Shown here piece after piece: positions 33,565-43,530 of a DNA stretch of 64,000 nucleotides; position 1 is the first letter of the stretch; each line of letters starts with the position of its first letter. A program made the translations under genes and the position numbers. The notes under the pieces are model-generated. The model had not been told where the DNA came from. It made no database searches and was given only the letters and a program-made list of their open reading frames with translations. The stretch covers positions 930,001 to 994,000 of the forward strand of contig NZ_JAUFPR010000001.1 of the NCBI RefSeq assembly GCF_030409325.1. Direction: 5' to 3'. This DNA is from Mucilaginibacter aquaedulcis (GTDB lineage: Bacteria; Bacteroidota; Bacteroidia; Sphingobacteriales; Sphingobacteriaceae).

Positions 33565-33572
33565 TAACTTTG
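33565..33572 (+). promoter_or_regulatory. -7 box (TAACTTTG) of the Fur-family gene
   Basis: Exact TAnnTTTG ending 18 bp before the ATG at 33591. Confidence 0.6.
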
Positions 33573-33590
33573 TTCCCTTAATAGACTATT

Positions 33591-34058
33591 ATGCCTCAAC
33601 AGGATACTATTGCGCTGGTAAAAAAAATTTTCGAGGCTTATCTTGAAAACAAAAGCCTGCGCAAAACGCCAGAGCGTTTTGCTATACTCGAAGAAATTTA
33701 CTCGCGCACCGATCACTTTGATGTGGAATCATTATACATCCACATGAAAAATAAAAAATACCGCGTAAGCCGTGCCACTGTGTACAATACACTGGAGTTG
33801 TTGGTTTCTTGCGATTTGGTGACCAAACACCAGTTTGGTAAAAACATGGCTCAATTTGAAAAATCATACGGCTATAAGCAGCATGATCATATTATCTGCA
33901 TCGACTGCGGCAAAGTGGTTGAGTTTTGCGACCCACGTATTCAGCAGATACAAAGCATGATGGGCGATATCCTGAAATTTGACATCAAACACCACTCTTT
34001 AAACCTTTACGGTAACTGCGTAAAATTAAGAGAAGGTAATTGTGACAGAAAAATTTAA
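33591..34058 (+). CDS. Fur-family transcriptional regulator
   Basis: 155 residues. The N-terminal winged helix spans about 15-90 ([48 protein letters not shown], with the typical [11 protein letters not shown] recognition helix). The C-terminal metal-binding dimer domain has [20 protein letters not shown] (about 96-115) with the first CxxC zinc pair and a second Cys pair near the end ([11 protein letters not shown]). The pattern fits Fur itself or PerR/Zur relatives; the metal sensed cannot be fixed from sequence. Its stop overlaps the purA -7 box. Confidence 0.92.
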   Translation: MPQQDTIALVKKIFEAYLENKSLRKTPERFAILEEIYSRTDHFDVESLYIHMKNKKYRVSRATVYNTLELLVSCDLVTKHQFGKNMAQFEKSYGYKQHDHIICIDCGKVVEFCDPRIQQIQSMMGDILKFDIKHHSLNLYGNCVKLREGNCDRKI

Positions 34059-34063
34059 CTTTG
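34056..34063 (+). promoter_or_regulatory. -7 box (TAACTTTG) of purA, overlapping the fur-family stop codon
   Basis: Exact TAnnTTTG whose first three bases are the upstream gene's TAA; 33 bp before the purA ATG. Confidence 0.55.
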
Positions 34064-34096
34064 CCTCCCTTAATATTATACTCTGAAATTACATAA

Positions 34097-35374
<1,278 letters not shown>

Positions 35375-35397
35375 TAGCAAACATTATAATATTACTT

Positions 35398-35424
35398 AAA
35401 GGCCGCGCAATGCGGCCTTTTTAT
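35398..35424 (+). terminator. purA terminator
   Basis: Stem AAAGGCCGC with GCGGCCTTT around the loop GCAAT-like turn, followed by TTATTTTT. Confidence 0.85.
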
Positions 35425-35435
35425 TTTTACTTGGT

Positions 35436-35443
35436 TATTTTTG
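35436..35443 (+). promoter_or_regulatory. -7 box (TATTTTTG) of pabB, probably leaderless
   Basis: Exact TAnnTTTG ending only 4 bp before the GTG start at 35448, the same spacing as at gpmI and arfB. Confidence 0.6.
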
Positions 35444-35447
35444 CAAT

Positions 35448-36716
35448 GTGATTATCCCGGTTACCAATTTGCCCCTGTTTAAACAAAAGGCCCTGCAATG
35501 GGCCTCGTCTTTTAACGCGGTATGCTATCTTGATTCCAATAGTTTTAGTGACCCCTATGGCAAGTTTGATACCCTTATTGCCATCGGAGTCAGTGCTGAA
35601 GTTACCGCGCAGGCAGGTAATGCCTTTGAACAACTGGAAACATTTCGCAAGGATAACCCCGGCTGGATAACCGGATTTTTTGGTTACGATCTCAAAAACG
35701 AAACAGAACATCTGTCGTCATCCAATCCGGATGGTTTGCAATTTCCTGATCTTTATTTTTTCGCGCCGCTGCATCTCATTTTAATTAAAGGAGATAAGGT
35801 TGAGATTATCAGCAATGCCTTTCAGTTTGTTTTGGATCAAATTGAACACCAGGATATAGCGAAACCTACTCCGCAAATAGCAATAACACTTCAGCCACGT
35901 TTTACCAAACAAGAATATATTGATGCGGTTACCGGCATACAGGAACATATAAACCGGGGCGATATTTACGTAACTAATTTTTGCCAGGAGTTTTTTGCCG
36001 AGCATGCGCACATTAACCCACTGGAGGTATTTACCCAGCTTAATGCTATTTCGCCTAATCCGTTCAGTACTTTTTTTAAATGGAAGGGCAACTATATACT
36101 TGGTGCATCGCCTGAGCGTTTTTTGGCCAAACGTGACAGTAAACTCATATCGCAGCCTATAAAAGGTACGGCCAAAAGGAACACCGATGCCAAGGCCGAT
36201 GAACAGATAAAACAAGAGCTCCGCAATCACCCCAAAGAACTACAGGAAAACGTAATGATAGTTGATCTTGTCAGGAATGATCTTACCCGCTCTGCCAAAC
36301 AAGGTACAGTTAAAACAGAAGAGCTTTTCGGCATCCACAGTTTTCAGTATGTGCATCAAATGATTTCAACGGTAGTGTGCGAAATAAAGGATGGGCTTTC
36401 CGCAATAGAAGCTATCAAAAACACCTTTCCCATGGGTAGCATGACTGGTGCACCCAAAATAAGCGCTATGCAATTGATGGAGCAATACGAACACAGTAAA
36501 CGTGGTGTATACTCAGGCGCGGTGGGCTATCTTAGTCCTGATAATGATTTTGATTTTAATGTAGTGATCCGCAGCTTGCTGTATAACTCGGCAAAGCAAT
36601 ACCTATCGTTCCACGCAGGCAGCGCTATTACCTACCACGCCATTGCCGAAAAAGAATATGAGGAATGCCTGCTCAAAGCCCAGGCAGTAATGGAAGTTTT
36701 AGGCGGATTGAAATAG
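35448..36716 (+). CDS. pabB: Aminodeoxychorismate synthase component I
   Basis: 422 residues starting with GTG at 35448; the ATG two bases earlier is out of frame. It aminates chorismate to 4-amino-4-deoxychorismate for folate. The chorismate-binding domain fills about 145-420: PIKGTAKRN (about 229-237, Lys as in PabB, where TrpE has Ala), DLVRNDLTR (about 264-272), FPMGSMTGAPKISAMQLME (about 325-343) and EKEYEECLLKA near the end. No pabA-like amidotransferase is adjacent. The PabC-like gene at 7.3 kb could supply the next step. The -7 box 4 bp upstream implies a leaderless mRNA. Confidence 0.88.
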   Translation: MIIPVTNLPLFKQKALQWASSFNAVCYLDSNSFSDPYGKFDTLIAIGVSAEVTAQAGNAFEQLETFRKDNPGWITGFFGYDLKNETEHLSSSNPDGLQFPDLYFFAPLHLILIKGDKVEIISNAFQFVLDQIEHQDIAKPTPQIAITLQPRFTKQEYIDAVTGIQEHINRGDIYVTNFCQEFFAEHAHINPLEVFTQLNAISPNPFSTFFKWKGNYILGASPERFLAKRDSKLISQPIKGTAKRNTDAKADEQIKQELRNHPKELQENVMIVDLVRNDLTRSAKQGTVKTEELFGIHSFQYVHQMISTVVCEIKDGLSAIEAIKNTFPMGSMTGAPKISAMQLMEQYEHSKRGVYSGAVGYLSPDNDFDFNVVIRSLLYNSAKQYLSFHAGSAITYHAIAEKEYEECLLKAQAVMEVLGGLK

Positions 36717-36719
36717 GTC

Positions 36720-37460
36720 TTAAACAATCTTGGGTTTTACCACTATCTTATCCCCCATTCGCACCGTAATATCAGATCCTACAGCAAAAAATGCTGATAC
36801 AGGTTCCCGTTTCAGGAAAGGCTCAAAGGCAACTCCATAAAGCCCCGCCACATCAGCATCAAAAACATAATCTTTAACCACCCCGGTTTGCCAGGAAACA
36901 TGCTCAACCTGATACTCCATAGTGCTGACGGAGTTAAGTTTATTATAACCCCAATAATGTTCCAGTATAAACTCTTCTGCACTCCCGGGTTTAATATCAA
37001 CGAGTTGGTTACTTACTGTGGCTCCCAACTTGTTCCATTTACCTTTAAATTTCCACTCGTATATAAAATTGGTATGGTTATCTTCACTTAAGGTAATGGA
37101 ACTGCGCATGGGTAATGCGCGGTAATGTTCTTTATATAAATTATTTGCGATAAGCGCTATCATGCTTTTAGGTACAATTTCGCTTACAAAAACGGCACCT
37201 CGTTTCCATTCGGCACCATTAAAATACCTTACATAAAAACGCAGATTCACCTCCTCAAAATTCACATGCCAGGGCCATTTAATACCAAGCACTTTAGTTT
37301 CGGCAAATAAAAAGCCAACCATGCTTACCAAAGCCTTATCCTGCCATAGTTCAAGCACAGTTCCGGGTGGTAGGTAAGCATCTAATACTTGGGGATCAAC
37401 CTCGTAATTAATCATTACCAGATTTTTCCATTGAGCTTTCAAAAACGAGGCTTTAGGCAT
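36720..37460 (-). CDS. DUF2071 (YqjF-like) protein
   Basis: 246 residues from the ATG at 37460 (MPKASFLKAQWKNLVMINYEVDP). An in-frame upstream start would translate a heptamer-repeat arm (residues like NSPTRNSLLK) and is rejected. The family pattern is LDAYLPPGTVLELWQDKALVSMVGFLF (about 28-54), WHVNFEEVNLRFYVRY and KRGAVFVSEIVPKSMIALIANNLYKEHY (about 90-117). DUF2071 proteins are soluble, related to acetoacetate decarboxylase fold, with no established reaction. Convergent with pabB, only 3 bp apart. Confidence 0.85.
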   Translation of the reverse strand: MPKASFLKAQWKNLVMINYEVDPQVLDAYLPPGTVLELWQDKALVSMVGFLFAETKVLGIKWPWHVNFEEVNLRFYVRYFNGAEWKRGAVFVSEIVPKSMIALIANNLYKEHYRALPMRSSITLSEDNHTNFIYEWKFKGKWNKLGATVSNQLVDIKPGSAEEFILEHYWGYNKLNSVSTMEYQVEHVSWQTGVVKDYVFDADVAGLYGVAFEPFLKREPVSAFFAVGSDITVRMGDKIVVKPKIV

Positions 37461-37554
37461 TTTGAGTAATGAGTTTCGAGTTGGGCTATTCAATAGTAAA
37501 AGTTGAAAGTATTTGTTCAAGATTTAACTCAAAACTCAGTACTTAAAACTCAAC
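37460..37554. repeat. Heptamer array, AGTTTTG family, upstream of the DUF2071 gene
   Basis: Left units TTTTGAG, TAATGAG, TTTCGAG, TTGGGCT (37460-37487); right units ACTCAAA, ACTCAGT, ACTTAAA, ACTCAAC (37527-37554). The arms are complementary and the words match those at 7191-7263. It fills the gap between the M48 protease stop and the DUF2071 start. Confidence 0.7.
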
Positions 37555-37560
37555 ACCACA

Positions 37561-38361
37561 TCACGGTTTGTAATATTTCATGGCTTCGGGTATCCGGTTC
37601 TGGATATCCTGGATACGGGTTGCATCGGCGGGGTGCGTGCTTAAAAGCTCGGGCGGGGCACCGCCTTTATTTTGAGCAGCCATACGTTGCCAAAAGCCAA
37701 TAGCATTATGCGGATCGTAACCGGCCATAGCCATAAAGGTAAGACCTAAACGATCGGCTTCTGATTCCTGATTACGGGAATATTTTAATAATACCAGGTT
37801 ACCGCCTACACCATACAATTGGTTGATGATACCCTGAGTAGCGGATGATTGTCCTGCGGTAGCCACACCCACAGCGCCACCAACACCCTGCACAGCCATC
37901 TGGTGAGATATACGCTCGGCCGAGTGCCTGGCTATAGCGTGACCAATTTCATGGCCCATCACCACTGCCAGGTAGGCATCGGTATTGGCTACCGGCAATA
38001 AGCCGCTATATACAGCCACTTTACCACCAGGCATACACCAGGCATTTACCTCGCTGCTTTGTATCAGGTTAAATTCCCATTGAAAATTGTATTGGTCGCC
38101 ATAACCGTTATCCTTCAAATAGCGTTCAATAGCAATGGATAGCCTGGTGCCAATTTGCTTAACACGCTGGGCATCGGTGCCGCTGCTGATAACTTTGGTT
38201 TTTGGGTCAGATAGTAATTGCTTGTAGCTTGCAGCAGCAGATTGATTTACTTCCGAGTCGCCAACCAGGCTTAATTGTTTTCTGCCGGTTAGCGGAACAG
38301 TTGAACAGGAATACAATGCAATGACGGCGATCAAAGCAAGGGCAGATTTGAATTTTCTCAT
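37561..38361 (-). CDS. M48-family metalloprotease, lipoprotein (BepA/LoiP-like)
   Basis: 266 residues. A lipoprotein signal ends at Cys19 (IALYSC), followed by a short periplasmic part. The zinc motif is HEIGHAIARHSAERIS (about 136-151) and the third ligand is the Glu in NQESEADRLGLTFMA (about 199-213). The late conserved LSTHPADATRI is also present. Periplasmic M48 lipoproteins degrade misfolded outer-membrane proteins. It follows plsY by 5 bp in one operon. Confidence 0.92.
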   Translation of the reverse strand: MRKFKSALALIAVIALYSCSTVPLTGRKQLSLVGDSEVNQSAAASYKQLLSDPKTKVISSGTDAQRVKQIGTRLSIAIERYLKDNGYGDQYNFQWEFNLIQSSEVNAWCMPGGKVAVYSGLLPVANTDAYLAVVMGHEIGHAIARHSAERISHQMAVQGVGGAVGVATAGQSSATQGIINQLYGVGGNLVLLKYSRNQESEADRLGLTFMAMAGYDPHNAIGFWQRMAAQNKGGAPPELLSTHPADATRIQDIQNRIPEAMKYYKP

Positions 38362-38366
38362 GGTGA

Positions 38367-39014
38367 TCAGGCAGTTTTCTTTTTAAAAAAATTGACTTTA
38401 GATTCTTTGCCCTTTAATAAACGTTCGATATTTTTTTGGTGCGTTACCAGGATGAGCAGGCATATACACATGCCATATATCACCACCGATCTGATCGAGG
38501 TAGGGAATATAAACGATACCCCTATAGGATAAGTAAACGCTGCTGCAATAGAGCTAAGCGATACATACCTTGTAATCAAAAGCACTACAACAAATACTAC
38601 CACGCATAATAAAGCGGCATGTAAATGAATAGCCAAAATCATTCCAAACAAAGTTGCAACACCTTTACCGCCCCTGAAACCTGCAAATATTGGGAACAGG
38701 TGCCCCATAACGGCCGCCACCCCTAAAGCCAGTGCGTAATTGGTATATGCTGTTGAATTGTAAGCGCCCGTGGTTGATACGCCTATAAAATAGGCAAGAT
38801 TGGTAGCCGTCCACCCTTTTAAAATATCGAGCAGCATAACGGGTATACCCGCCTTTTTGCCTAAAACTCTGAAGGTGTTTGTTGCCCCGGCGTTACCGCT
38901 GCCATACTCTCTTACATCAATATCGTAAAAGGCCAGCCCTATCCATACGGCCGTGGGAATAGATCCGCAGAGATAGGCCAGTATGAGTGCTGAAACTGAA
39001 TAAACGGTTATCAT
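38367..39014 (-). CDS. plsY: Glycerol-3-phosphate acyltransferase PlsY
   Basis: 215 residues, integral membrane with about five to seven helices. It moves an acyl group from acyl-phosphate to glycerol 3-phosphate, the first step of phospholipid synthesis. The three family motifs are visible: GSIPTAVWIGLAFY with YGSGNAGATNTFRVLGKKAG (about 37-56), HLFPIFAGFRGGKGVATLFG (about 106-125) and the C-terminal HQKNIERLLKGKE (about 188-200). PlsX is not in the window. It is followed by the M48 gene. Confidence 0.94.
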   Translation of the reverse strand: MITVYSVSALILAYLCGSIPTAVWIGLAFYDIDVREYGSGNAGATNTFRVLGKKAGIPVMLLDILKGWTATNLAYFIGVSTTGAYNSTAYTNYALALGVAAVMGHLFPIFAGFRGGKGVATLFGMILAIHLHAALLCVVVFVVVLLITRYVSLSSIAAAFTYPIGVSFIFPTSIRSVVIYGMCICLLILVTHQKNIERLLKGKESKVNFFKKKTA

Positions 39015-39129
39015 TTCCCTGCAATATTACAAAATTGATATGGTACTAAGTTTTTTATCATTCAATAAAACGCCAATCAATAAATTAAGTTCAAACTCTC
39101 TAATAGTGATATATATCCTTAATTAAAAG

Positions 39130-39972
39130 CTATATAGCTTTTAAACTCAGATCGAGGCTTTTAACTGAATGTGTTAATGCCCCTACAGATATATAATCAA
39201 CCCCGCACTCGGCGTACTCGCGTATGTTATCAATAGTGATACCTCCAGATGCCTCTGTTATAAACCGGCCCTGAATAATATTTACCGCCTGTCTTAAATC
39301 GGCATAGTTAAAGTTATCCAGCAATATACGGTTTACATGGCCGGTTTGCAAAACCTGGTTAAGCTCATCAAGGTTACGCACCTCAATTTCAATGGCAAGC
39401 TTTTTATCGTTATCAATAAGGTATTGATTAGCGCGTTCAATGGCCTGCCTTATACCTCCGGCATAGTCAACATGATTGTCTTTGATCAGTATCATATCAT
39501 ACAAACCAAATCTGTGGTTAACACCGCCGCCAATGCGTACGGCCCATTTTTCAAGGTAGCGTAATCCGGGAGTAGTTTTGCGGGTATCTAAAACTTTGGT
39601 GCCGGTATCTTTTAGCAGATCAACTATTTGGCGGGTTTTTGTAGCAATTCCAGACATGCGCTGCATACAATTCAGTACCAAACGCTCGGCTATTAAAATA
39701 CTCTGCGAACTACCTTCTACCTCAAATGCTACATCTTTAGGCTTTACAACAGCGCCATCATTTAAAAACAGGTTAACTTTAAGACCGGCATCTACGATTT
39801 TAAAAATCTCAACGGCCAGTTCAACGCCGGCCAGTATGCCTTCGTCTTTTACCAGAAGCTTTGCCTTACCAACGGTATCAGCCGGAATGGTTGACAGCGA
39901 GGTATGGTCGCCATCGCCTACATCTTCCTTTAAAGCTTCAATTATAAAATGGTGTATCAGTTCCTTATCCAA
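39130..39972 (-). CDS. nadC: Nicotinate-nucleotide pyrophosphorylase (carboxylating)
   Basis: 280 residues. It converts quinolinate and PRPP to nicotinate mononucleotide. Motifs: EDVGDGDHTSLSTIPA (about 15-30), RLVLNCMQRMSGIATKTR (about 97-114), TRKTTPGLRYLEKWAVRIGGGVNHRFGLYDMILIKDNH (about 136-173, with the substrate-binding Arg, Lys and His) and EASGGITIDNIREYAECGVDYISVGALTHS. The start is TTG at 39972: an in-frame TGA lies 24 bp upstream with no ATG or GTG between. A -7 box sits 19 bp before it. Confidence 0.95.
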   Translation of the reverse strand: MDKELIHHFIIEALKEDVGDGDHTSLSTIPADTVGKAKLLVKDEGILAGVELAVEIFKIVDAGLKVNLFLNDGAVVKPKDVAFEVEGSSQSILIAERLVLNCMQRMSGIATKTRQIVDLLKDTGTKVLDTRKTTPGLRYLEKWAVRIGGGVNHRFGLYDMILIKDNHVDYAGGIRQAIERANQYLIDNDKKLAIEIEVRNLDELNQVLQTGHVNRILLDNFNYADLRQAVNIIQGRFITEASGGITIDNIREYAECGVDYISVGALTHSVKSLDLSLKAI

Positions 39973-39991
39973 GTGTATTACTTTTAAGCTT

Positions 39992-39999
39992 CAAAAGTA
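39992..39999 (-). promoter_or_regulatory. -7 box (TACTTTTG on minus strand) of nadC
   Basis: Exact TAnnTTTG, 19 bp before the TTG start at 39972, consistent with that unusual start. Confidence 0.6.
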
Positions 40000-40155
40000 A
40001 CAACATTTTTTGGATGAGTAAGTTTTAGATACGCAAATGATGAATATGAGAATATGCTGATATATAATACCGGTAGTATAAATCAATAAAACCATTTGAT
40101 ACCCATAATTGCCCGTTTACAGAAAGCACAGGACAAGCGGGCCAGGGGTTGGTGG

Positions 40156-40551
40156 TTACTTTACCTTCTCATTCTCAATACGCAATTCAATGATATTCAT
40201 TTTTTCGTCGGTACCCTTCAGGGTAAAGGCAACGCGGTACAATCCGCTATCGGTAGTTAAAATAAACACACCAAAGCGATAATTGGCGCTTGAGTTTACC
40301 TTATGTAACAATTTAATGCTTTTTGGTTTGTTCTTGGTAAAAAACTTATCCAGTATCAATGTAGCCTGTGCCTGCGAATAAATATTCTCTTCGTCCATCA
40401 GGGATATTTCAATACTGGGCGCAAATAGCTTGGCCAGTTCTTTAGAATTGCCTTGCTTTAAAAGATTGGCTACGTTGTCGATAGCATCTGCAGGAGCAAA
40501 ACCAGGTAATAAAAACAAAAGTATTAATGACGGCAGGTAAATTAGCTTCAT
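40156..40551 (-). CDS. DUF4783 domain protein, exported
   Basis: 131 residues from the ATG at 40551; a GTG 24 bp further up would put extra residues before the signal peptide and is less likely. The signal peptide (MKLIYLPSLILLFLLPGFAPA) is followed by a compact NTF2/SnoaL-like domain: IDNVANLLKQGNSKELAKLFAPSIEISLMDEENIYSQAQATLIL, then the strand-rich half to LRIENEKVK. DUF4783 is common in Bacteroidota with no known role. It stands alone between nadC and gpmI. Confidence 0.82.
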   Translation of the reverse strand: MKLIYLPSLILLFLLPGFAPADAIDNVANLLKQGNSKELAKLFAPSIEISLMDEENIYSQAQATLILDKFFTKNKPKSIKLLHKVNSSANYRFGVFILTTDSGLYRVAFTLKGTDEKMNIIELRIENEKVK

Positions 40552-40733
40552 AATTACAATACGTGAAAAAATCACTTTACGTTACACTTGGCTTAAAAGC
40601 TTAACCAACGGGGCTACTGGTCTTTTAAAAAGTATATAACTGCTTTTACAAGCAATTATTATGCAAATAATAAGCCTTAAGGGCGCACTCACCTAAATTA
40701 AAAAAATAATAATATAAAGTAAGGCGCGGACTT

Positions 40734-40741
40734 TATATTTG
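40734..40741 (+). promoter_or_regulatory. -7 box (TATATTTG) of gpmI, probably leaderless
   Basis: Exact TAnnTTTG ending 4 bp before the GTG start at 40746; the layout TAnnTTTGC-nn-TGTG is the same as at pabB. Confidence 0.6.
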
Positions 40742-40745
40742 CGCT

Positions 40746-42269
40746 GTGGAAAATCAAAAAAAACTCGCATTAATTATTCTTGATGGCTGGGGCTATGGCC
40801 GCAACGATCAGTCGAACGCTATAGTTGCTGCTAATACTCCCTTTGTCGACAGTTTATTGCAGCAATATCCAAACTCTAAACTGGAGGCCTCCGGAACTGC
40901 TGTAGGCTTACCCGCAGGGCAAATGGGTAACTCAGAAGTTGGGCACATGAACCTGGGTGCAGGCCGTGTGGTTTACCAGGAGCTGGGTCGCATACACAAA
41001 GCCGTTGACGATAATGAACTGCCAACCATCCCGGTGTTGAAAGAAGCATTTGAATATGCTAAACAAAATAACCGTAATGTGCATTTAATTGGCCTGGTAT
41101 CTGATGGCGGGGTTCACTCCCACATCAGGCACGTAAAAGGTTTGTGCGATGCTGCAAAACAGCTGGATGTTAAAAATGTATTTATCCATGCCTTTTTAGA
41201 TGGCCGTGATACTGATCCAAAATCGGGATTGGGCTTTGTGGCCGATTTGGAACAACATATTACCGGTACCGATGCCCAGATAGCATCGGCCATTGGCCGC
41301 TACTATGCCATGGACCGCGATAACCGCTGGGAAAGGGTAAAACTGGCTTATGACCTGATGGTTAACGGCCAGGGCCAAGCCACACAGCACATTACTGATT
41401 CTATCAAAAAATCATATGATGAAGGCGTAACTGATGAGTTTGTACAACCAATAGTAAAGGTTGACTCGAACGGTAACCCGCTGGCTGTAATTCAAAATGG
41501 TGATGTGGTGATCTGCTTTAACTTCCGTACAGACAGAGGCCGCGAGATCAGTATTGCCTTAACCCAAAAATCATTCCCTGAATATAACCTGCACCCGCTT
41601 GATATCCGTTACATCACCATGACCCCATATGATGAAACGTTTAAAAACGTTCAGGTAGTGTTTGATAAAGAAGACCTGACCAAAACCCTGGGCGAAATTT
41701 TGCAGGATGCCGGTAAATCGCAGATAAGGATTGCCGAAACTGAAAAATACCCTCACGTAACTTTCTTCTTTTCTGGAGGTCGTGAAAAAGAATTTGATAA
41801 CGAAAAACGTTTATTAGTGCCATCGCCAAAAGTGGCCACTTATGATCTGCAACCCGAAATGAGCGCGACAGGTATTCGTGATGCTATTATTCCTGAACTG
41901 GAAAGCGGCAGGCCCGATTTTATTTGCCTCAACTTTGCCAATACCGATATGGTTGGCCATACAGGCGTGTTCAGCGCCGTAATTAAAGCTGCTGAAACTG
42001 CAGATGCTTGCACAAAGGCAGTTGTTGAAGCTGGCCTGGCAAACGGCTACTCATTCATCATTCTTGCCGACCATGGCAATGCCGATTACATGATAAACGA
42101 AGATGGATCACCTAATACTGCACACACTACAAACCTGGTGCCTTGCATTATTATTGATAAAGATGTTAAACATGTAAATGACGGCAAGCTGGGCGATGTT
42201 GCCCCAACTGTATTACACATACTGGGTGTCACTATTCCCCCGGAAATGACGGGTAATGTATTGGTGTAA
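40746..42269 (+). CDS. gpmI: 2,3-bisphosphoglycerate-independent phosphoglycerate mutase
   Basis: 507 residues with a GTG start. It interconverts 3- and 2-phosphoglycerate using two manganese ions and a phosphoserine. Metal and nucleophile motifs: LIILDGWGYG (about 8-17), the Ser in GQMGNSEVGHMNLGAGR (about 57-73), SDGGVHSHIRH (about 120-130), FLDGRDTDP (about 149-157), FRTDRGREI and LNFANTDMVGHTGV (about 397-410), ADHGNADYM (about 441-449). The alkaline-phosphatase-like and insertion domains are both present. Its end overlaps the next gene by 14 bp. Confidence 0.96.
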   Translation: MENQKKLALIILDGWGYGRNDQSNAIVAANTPFVDSLLQQYPNSKLEASGTAVGLPAGQMGNSEVGHMNLGAGRVVYQELGRIHKAVDDNELPTIPVLKEAFEYAKQNNRNVHLIGLVSDGGVHSHIRHVKGLCDAAKQLDVKNVFIHAFLDGRDTDPKSGLGFVADLEQHITGTDAQIASAIGRYYAMDRDNRWERVKLAYDLMVNGQGQATQHITDSIKKSYDEGVTDEFVQPIVKVDSNGNPLAVIQNGDVVICFNFRTDRGREISIALTQKSFPEYNLHPLDIRYITMTPYDETFKNVQVVFDKEDLTKTLGEILQDAGKSQIRIAETEKYPHVTFFFSGGREKEFDNEKRLLVPSPKVATYDLQPEMSATGIRDAIIPELESGRPDFICLNFANTDMVGHTGVFSAVIKAAETADACTKAVVEAGLANGYSFIILADHGNADYMINEDGSPNTAHTTNLVPCIIIDKDVKHVNDGKLGDVAPTVLHILGVTIPPEMTGNVLV

Positions 42270-42825
42270 ATTAAGATCATTAACTACAACCGCTTTTGTT
42301 AGCGGCATATTGCTTATATCCGGCCTGCAATCATGCAAGCCGGATATTAAGCAAACCGGTGCCGTAATGAAGTATTATGACATAAGCGGCTTTTTTAAAG
42401 CTGATACCGCAAGGCTCCGAAAACTCAACCCCGAGGTTAACAAAACTGTGACCCATAACGGTGTTACCGAAAATAAAACGGTACACATTGATAACTGGGG
42501 CCATGAACTGAACCTCTTTATCCAGTCAGATATTAACAGGCCTGCCTGGAAAAACAGCTACAAGGTTCAAAATACTGATAGCCTCATAATATACCAGGCT
42601 AAAGACCCCGACCTGAGAACCACCCGTATAGTTATTAAAAAAGACAAGGATAAAGTAAAATGGGTGCTCATTTATAACCACACCAAAAACCTGCTTTACG
42701 AAACCCGTGAAAAACTAAGCTACTTCCCCGACTCTGTTTATCTTATCGAAAAATGGCAACAGGTAAGGCTCATGGGGCGAAATAATTATCGCATACAAGG
42801 TTTCCTGAAAACACCTGAACAGTAA
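42256..42825 (+). CDS. Unrecognised lipoprotein overlapping gpmI
   Basis: 189 residues. The first 14 bp lie inside gpmI in another frame, suggesting coupled translation. Residues 1-27 form a lipoprotein signal with lipobox LQSC (Cys27). The mature part is polar, with HNGVTENKTVHIDNWGHELNLFIQSDINRPAW in the first half and TTRIVIKKDKDKVKWVLIYNHTKNLLYETREKLSYFP, a strand-rich stretch, in the second. No family is recognised. It is probably a Bacteroidota-specific envelope lipoprotein; the pairing with a glycolytic gene may be only positional. Confidence 0.72.
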   Translation: MYWCKLRSLTTTAFVSGILLISGLQSCKPDIKQTGAVMKYYDISGFFKADTARLRKLNPEVNKTVTHNGVTENKTVHIDNWGHELNLFIQSDINRPAWKNSYKVQNTDSLIIYQAKDPDLRTTRIVIKKDKDKVKWVLIYNHTKNLLYETREKLSYFPDSVYLIEKWQQVRLMGRNNYRIQGFLKTPEQ

Positions 42826-42882
42826 GCATTACTACTTTCTTACTCAAAAATAAAAGACTATTTGAATTGAATTTTGCTGTAA

Positions 42883-43530
42883 TTAGTTACGGCGGGCAAC
42901 TGTAGCAGGGCCGGCAGCTTGTTGCAACTTATCTTTTGACTGATCTATCAATGCCGAAATATCCATGCGGCCGGGGTTATCATTCAGCACTTTTTCCAGA
43001 TCGTTGATAGAAGCCTTAAGTGAATTTACCCCTCTTGCCTTATCGTAAAAATGGGTATTATTCTGAAGTTTGAATACACCATACTCGCGGTAAGCTATAC
43101 CCCTGTTCTGGTAATATTTATTATCGTTAGGATCGTTGTTGATAGATATGGCAGTGGTAAGGTCTTTAATGGCACCCAACAGGTAAAGCTCCTTATCAGC
43201 CGGCGAGGTTTGGTTATCCCTGCCTAAATAGCTTTTAGCCCTTGCCCGGTAATAATAAGCAGTAGCATCAGCAGGTTTTATGGCAATAACCCGTGTATAT
43301 GCCGCTATTGATTTTTTATAGTTATCACTGTGATAGTATGAATAACCCAGCATCCAAAGCGCATTGGCATTGGTTGAATCGGTGATACATGCTTTTTCCA
43401 AATGCGATACAGCCGACCGGAAATCGCCATCCATCAGTGCCTGCTGTCCCATTTTTACATAGGCGCTTTGGCCCTTTGCTTGTTCAAGCGAAGAGATAAT
43501 CAGAAAGGATACAATGACCGATAACTTCAT
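42883..43530 (-). CDS. Tetratricopeptide-repeat protein, exported
   Basis: 215 residues with a signal peptide (about 1-20, SSLEQAKG). Three TPR-like units are visible: about 23-56 (AYVKMGQQALMDGDFRSAVSHLEKACITDS), 57-90 (ANALWMLGYSYYHSDNYKKSIAAYTRVIAIKP) and 91-140 (ATAYYYRARAKSYLG), with a further weaker one to about 175. The rest is charged. TPR proteins are scaffolds; the partner is unknown. Single gene, convergent with the lipoprotein gene and divergent from lon. Confidence 0.82.
   Translation of the reverse strand: MKLSVIVSFLIISSLEQAKGQSAYVKMGQQALMDGDFRSAVSHLEKACITDSTNANALWMLGYSYYHSDNYKKSIAAYTRVIAIKPADATAYYYRARAKSYLGRDNQTSPADKELYLLGAIKDLTTAISINNDPNDNKYYQNRGIAYREYGVFKLQNNTHFYDKARGVNSLKASINDLEKVLNDNPGRMDISALIDQSKDKLQQAAGPATVARRN

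Noticed and set aside
37461..37520. N-terminal extension of the DUF2071 gene
   Set aside because: These 20 codons translate the left arm of a heptamer array; the family start MPKASFLKAQWKN is at 37460.
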